NCBI GenBank assembly: GCA_002360535.1
Contig: DEQR01000045.1
Span: 1-64,000 of the forward strand
Source of the DNA: Thiobacillus sp. UBA3361
GTDB lineage: Bacteria; Pseudomonadota; Gammaproteobacteria; Burkholderiales; Thiobacillaceae
Direction of reading: 5' to 3'
DNA: 64,000 bases
The notes below the pieces were generated by a model. The model was not told the origin of the DNA and ran no database searches. It saw only the letters and a program-made list of their open reading frames with translations. Of the stretch, positions 25,859 to 33,197 are shown one piece after another; the first letter of the stretch is position 1; every line of letters starts with the position of its first letter. The position numbers were made by a program, and so were the translations under genes.

Positions 25859-26839
25859 ATGAAATCTGCTGAAGATACCAAACCCGACATGATGCGTTCC
25901 CGGCGGTCCGGGGATGCTATCCCGGCGGCCGCAGAGGCGTTGCGGCAGGGCGGGGAGGAGGGGGCGGCCGTGAAGTCGTTTGCCGTCTGGCCCCTGCTGG
26001 ACCGTTTCGACAAGCAGGCTGCCTGGCAGCGCTGGCTGGTCCTTGTCCTGCTCATCGGATTGATCGGCCTGGTGGATTACCTGTCCGGCTACGAGGCCTC
26101 GGTCGCCTCCCTGTACGTGGTGCCCATCTTTCTGGCCGGCTGGTCCCTGGGCATGGGCGCCGGCCTGCTGCTCGCCCTGGCCGCCTCCATCACCCTCATC
26201 CTGACCAACTGGCTGGCCGGACAGCCCTATTCGGCCTCTTGGGTGCTGGTCTGGAACATCGTGGTGCGCGGCGGCACCTTCGCGGCATTGGCTGCCCTCG
26301 CCGCGAGCCTGCGCGGGCAGATGGAAAGGGTGCACCGCCTGTCTCTCTCCGATTCCCTGACCAGCGCCTGGAACCGGCGCGCGTTCTATCAGGCGCTGGC
26401 CGTCGAACTGGCACGGGTGGAACGCAGTCCGGCGCCGTTCTCCCTGGTGTATGTGGACCTGGATAACTTCAAGGCGATCAACGACCATCTCGGCCACAGC
26501 ACCGGGGACGACGTGCTGCGGGCGGTGGTGCGGGGATGCCACGGCGCCCTGCGCCTTCAGGACACGGTGGCGCGCCTGGGGGGCGACGAATTCGCCATCC
26601 TGCTGCCCGGCACCGACGAGAAGGCCCTGGAGGGGCTGCTGATCCGCCTGGTGGAACGGCTAAAGGGCACCACCCGGCCCCATGCGCCGGTGACCTTCAG
26701 CATCGGCGCCATGACCTTCGCCAAGCCGCCGACCTGCGTCAACAGCGCCCTGCATCTGGTGGATGAGTTGATGTACCAGGTCAAGCGTGGCAGCAAGGAC
26801 AGCGTCCTCATCGGCCGCTATCCCGAGCCGGCGGACTGA
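25859..26839 (+). CDS. Membrane diguanylate cyclase (GGDEF)
   Basis: 326 residues. Three to four membrane segments (about 58-75, 83-118, 128-150) form an N-terminal sensor, then a short helix (LRGQMERVHRLSLSDSLT) and a GGDEF domain (165-320). The active site GGDEF is intact at 241-245, and an RxxD product-inhibition site (RLQD, 232-235) lies exactly five residues before it. It should therefore make c-di-GMP and be feedback-inhibited. It acts at the inner membrane; the sensed signal is unknown. It follows the HDOD gene and is convergent with the DUF4197 gene. Confidence 0.92.
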   Translation: MKSAEDTKPDMMRSRRSGDAIPAAAEALRQGGEEGAAVKSFAVWPLLDRFDKQAAWQRWLVLVLLIGLIGLVDYLSGYEASVASLYVVPIFLAGWSLGMGAGLLLALAASITLILTNWLAGQPYSASWVLVWNIVVRGGTFAALAALAASLRGQMERVHRLSLSDSLTSAWNRRAFYQALAVELARVERSPAPFSLVYVDLDNFKAINDHLGHSTGDDVLRAVVRGCHGALRLQDTVARLGGDEFAILLPGTDEKALEGLLIRLVERLKGTTRPHAPVTFSIGAMTFAKPPTCVNSALHLVDELMYQVKRGSKDSVLIGRYPEPAD

Positions 26840-26851
26840 CCCCGGCCGGGG

Positions 26852-27613
26852 TCACTTGCCCAGCGAGCCGAACACCTTCTTGAGCAGGTCCGTGGTGCGC
26901 TGCACCGGGTTTTCGCGGATCGCCTTCTCTTCCGCGGCGATGATCTTGAACAGGCCTTCCATAGCCTTGCCGGTTACGTAGCCATCCACGTCGGTGGCGT
27001 CCTTGCCCATCAGGCCGGCGGCCGGACCGGCCTTCTGCATGAGCTTCTTGTAGGCCGAGGTGACCCCGGCCTGGTCGGTGGCCTGTTTCACGATGGGCAG
27101 GAAGCGTTCCTTCAGCTTGCTTTCGTTGGCCTTGCGGAAGTACTGGGTGGCAGCGTCGTCCGGCCCCTTGAGGATGGCGCGGGCGTCCTCCAGGCTCATC
27201 TGCTGGATGGTGTCGTTGAGCAGGGCGGCGGCCTCGGGCACGGCGCGCTCGGCAGCCCGGTTCATGGTGGCGACGAACTCGTCGGCGTACTTGTCCTGGC
27301 GGAAGGTGCGCAACAGCTTTTCCACCTTTTTCAGTTCTTCGGGCATGGGGATCTTCACGTTCAGGTCGTTGAGGAAGCCGCCTTCCTTGCCCAGCTTGCC
27401 GATGGCCCGTTCGGCGCTCTTGCCCAGGGCCTCCTTCAGGCCGCGCACCACCTCGTCGTCGGTGAGGGTAGTGCCGACCGCCTGGCCCACGGGTTTGCCC
27501 TGCGCCTGCTGGGCCTTCTGCAGGAGGGTGTCCCACCAGTCGGCCTGCGCCGTGGCGGCCACCAGCAGCAGGGCGAGGGTGAGGAAGAGATAGGCGATGG
27601 AGGTGGGTTTCAT
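26852..27613 (-). CDS. DUF4197 periplasmic protein
   Basis: 253 residues. Signal peptide 1-24 ending AQA. The remainder is helical, with DUF4197 landmarks: LTDDEVVRGLKEALGKSAE, GGFLNDLNVKIPMPEELKKVEKLLR, and DATQYFRK-type DDAATQYFRKANESKL. The family's function is not established. The ATG at 27613 has GGGAG six bases upstream, and a longer frame to 28456 runs antisense through the next gene. It is convergent with the diguanylate cyclase, with an 11-base gap, and divergent from the CigR-like lipoprotein gene. Confidence 0.88.
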   Translation of the reverse strand: MKPTSIAYLFLTLALLLVAATAQADWWDTLLQKAQQAQGKPVGQAVGTTLTDDEVVRGLKEALGKSAERAIGKLGKEGGFLNDLNVKIPMPEELKKVEKLLRTFRQDKYADEFVATMNRAAERAVPEAAALLNDTIQQMSLEDARAILKGPDDAATQYFRKANESKLKERFLPIVKQATDQAGVTSAYKKLMQKAGPAAGLMGKDATDVDGYVTGKAMEGLFKIIAAEEKAIRENPVQRTTDLLKKVFGSLGK

Positions 27614-27674
27614 GGTGGGCTCCCAAGTCTCGGGGATGAGCCGAGAGTATGCGTGCGCCGGCCGGGTCTGTCGT

Positions 27675-27688
27675 GTGAAACAGTTCAC
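27675..27688. promoter_or_regulatory. Palindrome in a divergent promoter region
   Basis: GTGAA-ACAG-TTCAC is a perfect 5-bp inverted repeat with a 4-base spacer, between the DUF4197 and CigR-like genes. The form is compatible with a dimeric repressor site, but no regulator can be assigned. Confidence 0.35.
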
Positions 27689-27748
27689 CTGATGCGGTGT
27701 TCGGGCCGGTAAACTCGAACCGCCCTCGTCAAGACGGAGATTGTCGCC

Positions 27749-28156
27749 ATGTCGAACCGCATCCTCCCGCTGCTGCTGGCCGCCCTCTGCCTGACTGCCT
27801 GCGACACCCTGCCACCGTCCCGCGACGGCCGGGTCGTCGTCGGGGACGCAGAGGTGCGCATCATCTTCAGCGACCAGGACCGGCGCCTGATCGGCGACTG
27901 GTTCGATGCCCGCCGCAAACCGCTGCCGCCCGGCCTGGCGAAAAAGGACAAGCTGCCGCCCGGCCATGCCAAGCAGATGGAGCGCGGCCATGTGCCGCCG
28001 GGCCAGGAACACCGCTACCTGCCTCCTGAATTGGAGCGCCAGCTCGCGCGTCTGCCCGAGGCGCACGTGCGGGTCATCGTCGGCGCCGACGTGGTGATCA
28101 TGAATGTCCGCACGCGGGTGATCCTGGATGTGATCAGGGACGTGGCGGAGGATTGA
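27749..28156 (+). CDS. CigR/RcnB-like lipoprotein
   Basis: 135 residues. Lipobox LTAC at about residues 15-18, so it is probably lipid-anchored. The middle carries repeated Pro-Pro-Gly motifs (KPLPPGLAKK, KLPPGHAKQ, HVPPGQEHRY) and the end has VGADVVIMNVRTRVILDVIRD. This is the layout of the CigR/anti-virulence and RcnB-related small periplasmic proteins, often highly charged and sometimes metal-related. The function here is unknown. It stands alone, with a possible operator palindrome 60 bases upstream. Confidence 0.75.
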   Translation: MSNRILPLLLAALCLTACDTLPPSRDGRVVVGDAEVRIIFSDQDRRLIGDWFDARRKPLPPGLAKKDKLPPGHAKQMERGHVPPGQEHRYLPPELERQLARLPEAHVRVIVGADVVIMNVRTRVILDVIRDVAED

Positions 28157-28223
28157 GCCCGGCTCGGGGGGCACCCGTTTACAATACGCGCCCGCCCCTG
28201 CGAATACCCACGGAAGCCCCGCC

Positions 28224-29210
28224 ATGCCAGTCGAAAACGACGCCCAGAACCCGGATGTCTCCATCGTCATCCCCGTCTTCAACGAGTACGACAACCTGCA
28301 CGACCTGGTGGGGCAGGTGGAGGCGGCCATGGCCCAGTCGGGCGTGGCCTGGGAACTGATCTGCGTTGATGACGGCTCCCGGGACGGTTCCGACCGGCGC
28401 CTGGCGGAACTGGCCGAGACCCGGCCCTGGCTCAGGCCCCTGTTCCTGAACCGCAACTACGGCCAGTCAACGGCCATGCAGGCGGGCTTCGACGCCGCCC
28501 GCGGGGCGACCCTGATCACCCTGGACGGGGACCTGCAGAACGACCCGGCGGACATCCCCCGGCTGCTGAAGGAACTGGACGCGCGGCCGGAGATCGACAT
28601 CCTCTCGGGCTGGCGCAAGGACCGCCAGGACAAGACCGTGTCCCGCAAGATTCCCTCCATGCTGGCCAACCGCATGATCTCCAAGGTCACCGGCGTGCAT
28701 CTGCACGACTACGGCTGCTCCCTCAAGCTGTACCGGCGCGAGGCCCTGCGCCACGTGAAGATCTACGGCGAGCTGCACCGCTTCATCCCGGCCCTGGCCG
28801 GGCAGTTCGGCGCACGGGTGATGGAGCTGCCGGTGAACCACCGGGCGCGCACCCGCGGCAAGTCCAAGTACGGCATCGACCGCACCATCCGCGTGCTGCT
28901 GGACCTCTTGTGGGTGAAGTTCATGCTGCGATTTCTGCACCGGCCCATGCACGCCTTCGGCGGCGCCGGGGCGGTAATGTTGCTGGTGGGTTTTCTGATT
29001 CTGCTGGTGCTCAGCTTCGAGAAGCTGTTCCTGGGCCAGGACATCGGCGGCCGGCCCCTGCTGCTGCTGGGGGTGATGCTGAGCCTGATGGGGGTGCAGT
29101 TCCTGGGCATGGGCCTGATCGGCGAGATGCTCACCCGCATCTACCACGAGCCGGGGGGCGGGCAGCAGTACGTGCTGCGGGAGGCGCCCCGAGCCGATGG
29201 CAAGTCCTGA
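28224..29210 (+). CDS. Family 2 glycosyltransferase, polyprenyl-phosphate type (ArnC/DPM1-like)
   Basis: 328 residues. GT-A domain 10-235 with SIVIPVFNE, CVDDGSRDGS and the metal-binding TLDGDLQNDP (DxD-like), followed by two C-terminal membrane helices (about 245-270 and 278-305). This matches ArnC and dolichol-phosphate mannosyltransferase-like enzymes, which load a sugar on undecaprenyl phosphate at the inner-membrane face. The GT39 enzymes downstream would use that lipid-linked sugar as donor, giving an ArnC-ArnT-like pathway for decorating lipid A, glycan or protein. It begins the 28.2-34.7 kb cluster. Confidence 0.9.
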   Translation: MPVENDAQNPDVSIVIPVFNEYDNLHDLVGQVEAAMAQSGVAWELICVDDGSRDGSDRRLAELAETRPWLRPLFLNRNYGQSTAMQAGFDAARGATLITLDGDLQNDPADIPRLLKELDARPEIDILSGWRKDRQDKTVSRKIPSMLANRMISKVTGVHLHDYGCSLKLYRREALRHVKIYGELHRFIPALAGQFGARVMELPVNHRARTRGKSKYGIDRTIRVLLDLLWVKFMLRFLHRPMHAFGGAGAVMLLVGFLILLVLSFEKLFLGQDIGGRPLLLLGVMLSLMGVQFLGMGLIGEMLTRIYHEPGGGQQYVLREAPRADGKS

Positions 29211-29286
29211 CGGCGGGGTCCCGCCATTGCCGCCGTTCCGTAGCACGGGGGGGGCGCAGCGAGTCCGGGAGTCCTGGCCGGGATTA

Positions 29287-29320
29287 TCCGGACTCGGCCT
29301 TCGGCCTCCTCCGGGCTACG
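29287..29320. repeat. REP-like palindromic element
   Basis: Between the GT2 and GT39 genes, the minus strand reads GTAGCCCGGAG, then GGCC-GAA-GGCC, then TCCGG: an imperfect palindrome with a nested GGCC/GGCC stem. Sequences of the form GTAGCCCGGAT...ATCCGGG are widespread extragenic repeats in beta- and gammaproteobacteria. No second copy was spotted by eye in this window. Confidence 0.45.
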
Positions 29321-29393
29321 TGTTGGTCGTTCGGCACCCGAGCTGGGGAAGCGCCTCCTTGCTCACCGCGTTCGCTGTCCCAAGCGTACTGAC

Positions 29394-30920
29394 ATGGCCT
29401 TGAACATGGATCGTCTCTCCCTGTTCGTACTGGCCGGCGCGGCCCTGAGCCTGTTCGCCGGCCTGGGCGCCGCGCCCCTGTTCGACCTGGACGAGGGGGC
29501 CTTCACCGCCGCCACCCTGGAGATGTTCCAGCGCGGCGATTTCCTGTCCACCTACCTCAACGGTGAGCCCCGCTACGACAAGCCCATCCTGATCTATTGG
29601 CTGCAGGCGGCGTCGGTGAGTGTGTTGGGCTGGAACGAGTTCGCCCTGCGTCTGCCCTCGGCGCTCATGGGCCTGGCCTGGGCGGCCATGGCGGGGCTGT
29701 TCGCCCGGCGGCTGTTCGATGCGGAAACCGGGGTCATGGCCTTTGTGCTCACCGCCACCGCCCTGGGGGTGAGCTTCATCGCCCGGGCCGCCACCGCCGA
29801 CGCCCTGCTCAACGCCTGCATCGCTGGGACGGTGTTCGCCCAGTACCTGTGGCTGAGGGACCGGCGGCGGCGCGACCTCTATCTCGCCTGGGCGGCCATG
29901 GGACTGGGCTTCCTGGCCAAGGGGCCGGTGGCGGTGGCCATTCCCCTGGGATTGGCCTTCCTGTGGTGCGCCTCGAAACGGGACTGGCGCAGCTTCTGGT
30001 GCCTGGTGTGGCAGCCCCGCGCCTGGCTGCTGTTCGCCGCCATCGCCCTGCCCTGGTACGTGGCGGTGACGGCGGTGAAGGGGCCGGGCTTTCTGGAGGG
30101 CTTTTTCCTCAAGCACAACGTGGGCCGCTTCGCCGGTTCCATGGAGGGCCACTCGGGCAACCCGTTCTATTACCTGCCGGTGCTGCTCGTCGCCACCCTG
30201 CCGTTCACCGGCCTGCTGGTGCCGGTGTTCGTGCGCGTCCGCCGGGTGTGGGCCGACGATTTCGGCCGCTATGCCCTGATCCTGCTGGCCCTGGTGCTGG
30301 CCCTGTTCTCCTTCTCCGGCACCAAGCTGCCCCACTACCTGTTCTACGGCCTGTCCGCCTTCCTGGTGCTGCTGGCCCGTCAGGCGATGCTGGCGAGGAG
30401 CCCCTGGCTGCTGCTGCCGGCTCTCCTGCTGTTCCTGATCCTGGCCTTCTTCCCCGACCTGGTGGCCCATGCCCGGCCGCGCTCCAACGCCTACTACCGG
30501 GACATGCTGGCGGACCTGGGAAACTGGTTCGGACCCGGCTACCGGGCGTGGTATTGGGGCGCGGCCGGGGCCGCCCTGGGGCTGATGTTCCTGCCTCAGA
30601 TCGGCCTGGCCCGGCGGCTCCAGTTCGCAGGCCTGCTGGCCGCCTTCGGCCTGGGCCTGATGCTGGTGCCGGCGGTGGGCGGGGTCTTGCAGCAACCCGT
30701 CAAGATGGCGGGCCTGAAGGCCAGGGCGCTGGATGCGCCGCTGGTCATGCACGGTCTGAACCAGCCCAGCTTCAGTGTCTATGCCGGGCGGGTGGTGCAG
30801 CGCCGCGCACCGCGCGCGGGGGAGGGGGTGGTGACGAAGGTGGAGCAGCTGTCGGCGCTGCCGGCCCATGAGGTGCTGTATCAGGACAAGGCCATTGCCT
30901 TGGTGCGGATCAAGCCGTGA
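29394..30920 (+). CDS. Family 39 glycosyltransferase, ArnT-like (first copy)
   Basis: 508 residues with an ArnT/GT-C layout: about 11 membrane helices in the first 440 residues and a small soluble C-terminal domain. The first periplasmic loop has LFDLDEGAFTAATLEM, whose D-E is the catalytic or metal site of GT39 enzymes, and YDKPILIYW follows as in ArnT. It transfers a sugar from a polyprenyl-phosphate donor to an acceptor in the periplasm. No ribosome site is visible before the ATG at 29394; the ATG at 29406 is an alternative. The stop overlaps the GTG of the PAP2 gene. Confidence 0.88.
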   Translation: MALNMDRLSLFVLAGAALSLFAGLGAAPLFDLDEGAFTAATLEMFQRGDFLSTYLNGEPRYDKPILIYWLQAASVSVLGWNEFALRLPSALMGLAWAAMAGLFARRLFDAETGVMAFVLTATALGVSFIARAATADALLNACIAGTVFAQYLWLRDRRRRDLYLAWAAMGLGFLAKGPVAVAIPLGLAFLWCASKRDWRSFWCLVWQPRAWLLFAAIALPWYVAVTAVKGPGFLEGFFLKHNVGRFAGSMEGHSGNPFYYLPVLLVATLPFTGLLVPVFVRVRRVWADDFGRYALILLALVLALFSFSGTKLPHYLFYGLSAFLVLLARQAMLARSPWLLLPALLLFLILAFFPDLVAHARPRSNAYYRDMLADLGNWFGPGYRAWYWGAAGAALGLMFLPQIGLARRLQFAGLLAAFGLGLMLVPAVGGVLQQPVKMAGLKARALDAPLVMHGLNQPSFSVYAGRVVQRRAPRAGEGVVTKVEQLSALPAHEVLYQDKAIALVRIKP

Positions 30921-31732
30921 GGCTGCTGTCCGCTCCCCACCCGACGGCCCTGGCCGCCGCCCGCGTCTGGCGCCTGCCTCTGGTCGCCTGGCTGGCGGCG
31001 ACCCTGATCGCCTGGACGGAGACCAACCAGGGACTGTTCCAGCTGGTCAACGGCTTGGCCGCCCATCTGTCCCCCTGCTTCTGGCAGTGGGTCACGGTCA
31101 GCGGTGACACCCTGCTGGCCTTCGCCATCCTGCTGCCCCTGATTCGGCGCCGGCCGGAGCTGGCCGGCGCCGTGCTGGTCACCGTGCTGCTGGCGATGTT
31201 GCTGGTGCACGGCATCAAGCCCTGGGCCGCCATGCCGCGCCCGCCGGCGGTGCTGGCGCCGGAGCAGCTCCACATCATCGGCAAGGACCTGCGCTCCGGC
31301 TCCTTCCCCTCGGGCCACTCCGCCACCGCCTTTGCCCTGGCTGCCCTGCTGGGGTCCTGGCTGGCGCCAGGTTGGCCGCGCCGGTTGCTGCTGGCGCTGG
31401 CGGTCCTGGTGGGGCTGTCGCGCATGGCGGTGGGGGTGCACTGGCCCCAGGACGTGCTGGTGGGGGCCAGCATCGGCTGGCTGTCGGGGCTGGCAGGCAT
31501 CGACCTGGCGCGGCGCTGGGAGGGATTGCGCGGCCGGGGCGTATGGTTGTTCACCCAGGGCCTGCTGTTGCTGGGGGCGGCGTGGATCTTCATCGACTTC
31601 CAGAGCGGCTATCCGGACGCGAGGCGCTGGGAACTGGCGGTGGGCTTCGCGGGCATCGTGCTTTTTTTCAGGCCCCAGGGATCAGGGGTCAGGAATCAGG
31701 AATCAGAAAGGATGGATCGTGGCCCGGCCTGA
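30917..31732 (+). CDS. PAP2-family membrane phosphatase
   Basis: 271 residues starting with GTG inside the upstream TGA (GTGA). Six membrane helices. The three phosphatase motifs are complete: KPWAAMPRP (K-x6-RP), FPSGHSAT and SRMAVGVHWPQD. It could release undecaprenyl phosphate from the pyrophosphate or dephosphorylate lipid A. The last 15 residues are encoded by four heptanucleotide repeats (31680-31707), so repeat-number changes would alter the C-terminus. The stop (31732) lies inside the next gene, which begins at 31719. Confidence 0.88.
   Translation: MRLLSAPHPTALAAARVWRLPLVAWLAATLIAWTETNQGLFQLVNGLAAHLSPCFWQWVTVSGDTLLAFAILLPLIRRRPELAGAVLVTVLLAMLLVHGIKPWAAMPRPPAVLAPEQLHIIGKDLRSGSFPSGHSATAFALAALLGSWLAPGWPRRLLLALAVLVGLSRMAVGVHWPQDVLVGASIGWLSGLAGIDLARRWEGLRGRGVWLFTQGLLLLGAAWIFIDFQSGYPDARRWELAVGFAGIVLFFRPQGSGVRNQESERMDRGPA
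31680..31707. repeat. Heptanucleotide tandem repeat
   Basis: Four successive heptamers: GATCAGG, GGTCAGG, AATCAGG, AATCAGA. They lie in the last codons of the PAP2 gene and immediately before the ribosome site (AAGGA) of the second GT39 gene. Seven is not a multiple of three, so slippage would shift the PAP2 reading frame. Confidence 0.75.
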
Positions 31733-33197
31733 GGCGCAGACCGAACGCTACGCCCCCCTGCTGGCCATTCTGCTGGTCGCCCTGGCCGCGTACCGGGTGT
31801 GGGCGGCGCAGCTGATCCAGCTGGAGCTGTTCTTCGACGAGGCCTACTACTTCGGCTGGGCGCAGAGCCTGGAGTGGGGCTACTACTCCAAGCCGCCCAT
31901 GGTGGGCTGGCTGATCTGGCTGACCACCCACATCGGTGGCGATTCCGAGCCCTGGGTGCGGGCGGCCAGCACTGTGCTCTATCCGCTGACCGCCTGGGTC
32001 GCGTTCCTCACCGGCCGGCGCCTGTTCGATGCGCGCACCGGCTTCTGGGCGGCCCTGGCCTTCATCACCCTGCCCATGGTGAGCTTCGGCGCCTGGCTGA
32101 TCACCACCGACGCGGCCCTGCTGTTCTTCTGGGGACTGGCCCTGTACGCCCTGGTCCGCGCCCTGGCCGACAACCTGTGGCGCCACTGGCTGCTGCTGGG
32201 CCTGGCCCTGGGCCTGGGCGGGCTGTCCAAGTACAGCATGGTGTTCTTCTCGGTGGGCGGACTGGCCCTGCTGGCGATGGACAGGGACGCTCGTCGGCAA
32301 CTGGCCAACCCGCGCATGTACGCCGCCATCGCCCTGGCCGCTCTGGTGTTCGCGCCTAACCTGTGGTGGAACGCCCAGCACCAGTTCGTCAGCGTGCAGC
32401 ACACGGCGGAGATCGCCCAGCTGGACCGCGACCTGCTACACCCGGACAAGCTGGGGGAGTTCTTCGGCGCCCAGTTCGGGGTGATGGGGCCCATCCTGTT
32501 CGCGGCCCTGCTGTGGATCGCCCTGCGCCACGGCCGTGCCCTTCTGAACGATGCCCGGCTGCGCCCGGCCGCGGCTTTCAGCCTGCCTGTGCTGGGGGCC
32601 TTCCTGGTACTGGCCCTGCTGTCCCGGGCTTTCGCCAACTGGGGGGCCATGGCCTATGTGGCCGGCTGCCTGCTGGTGGCCGGCTGGCTGGCGAAGCGCG
32701 AGCGGCTGGTCTGGCTCAAGGCCGGCATCGCCCTCAACCTGCTGGCCGCCGTGTTCCTGTACCACTACCACGCCCTCATGGGCGCGGCCGGCGTGGAGCT
32801 GACCCGCAAGGCCGATCCCTACGCCCGCATCACTGGCTGGCGGGGCTTCGGCGCCCAGGCCCAGGCCTACCTGGCGGCCCACCCCGGTACCCGCCTGCTG
32901 GGGGACGACCGCAAGTACATGGCGGAGCTGATCTACTACATTCGGCCCCATCCCTTCGACGCCCGCCTGTACAACCCCAGCGGGGCGCTGGACGACCATT
33001 ACGCCCTCAAGCATGACCTGAAGGGCGACCCGGCCGGGGAGTTCGTGTTCGTCAGCCGGCATACGGACGACGCAGCGTTGATGCGGGATTTCGACACCGT
33101 GCGGCCCCTGGGGGAGATCGCCCGGCCGGTGCGCGGCCACAGCGTGTTGCGGGCCCATGTGTATCTGGTGTCGGGCTTCCGGGGGTATGGGCGATGA
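31719..33197 (+). CDS. Family 39 glycosyltransferase, ArnT-like (second copy)
   Basis: 492 residues, GT-C fold with about 11-12 membrane helices. The first periplasmic loop carries LFFDEAYYFGWAQSL, with the D-E pair of GT39 enzymes, followed by YYSKPPMVGWLIW. A soluble C-terminal domain (about 385-492) follows. GTG at 31719 is chosen because AAAGGA lies seven bases upstream and no other start fits; an ATG-type start would remove the first membrane helix. It overlaps PAP2 by 14 bases and the next gene by four (ATGA). Two GT39 copies in one operon suggest two acceptors or two sugars. Confidence 0.84.
   Translation: MARPEAQTERYAPLLAILLVALAAYRVWAAQLIQLELFFDEAYYFGWAQSLEWGYYSKPPMVGWLIWLTTHIGGDSEPWVRAASTVLYPLTAWVAFLTGRRLFDARTGFWAALAFITLPMVSFGAWLITTDAALLFFWGLALYALVRALADNLWRHWLLLGLALGLGGLSKYSMVFFSVGGLALLAMDRDARRQLANPRMYAAIALAALVFAPNLWWNAQHQFVSVQHTAEIAQLDRDLLHPDKLGEFFGAQFGVMGPILFAALLWIALRHGRALLNDARLRPAAAFSLPVLGAFLVLALLSRAFANWGAMAYVAGCLLVAGWLAKRERLVWLKAGIALNLLAAVFLYHYHALMGAAGVELTRKADPYARITGWRGFGAQAQAYLAAHPGTRLLGDDRKYMAELIYYIRPHPFDARLYNPSGALDDHYALKHDLKGDPAGEFVFVSRHTDDAALMRDFDTVRPLGEIARPVRGHSVLRAHVYLVSGFRGYGR

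Noticed and set aside
29316..30869. Long minus-strand open frame over the GT39 gene
   Set aside because: Gln/Gly/His-rich shadow of a high-GC gene; the plus strand encodes a clear ArnT-like enzyme.
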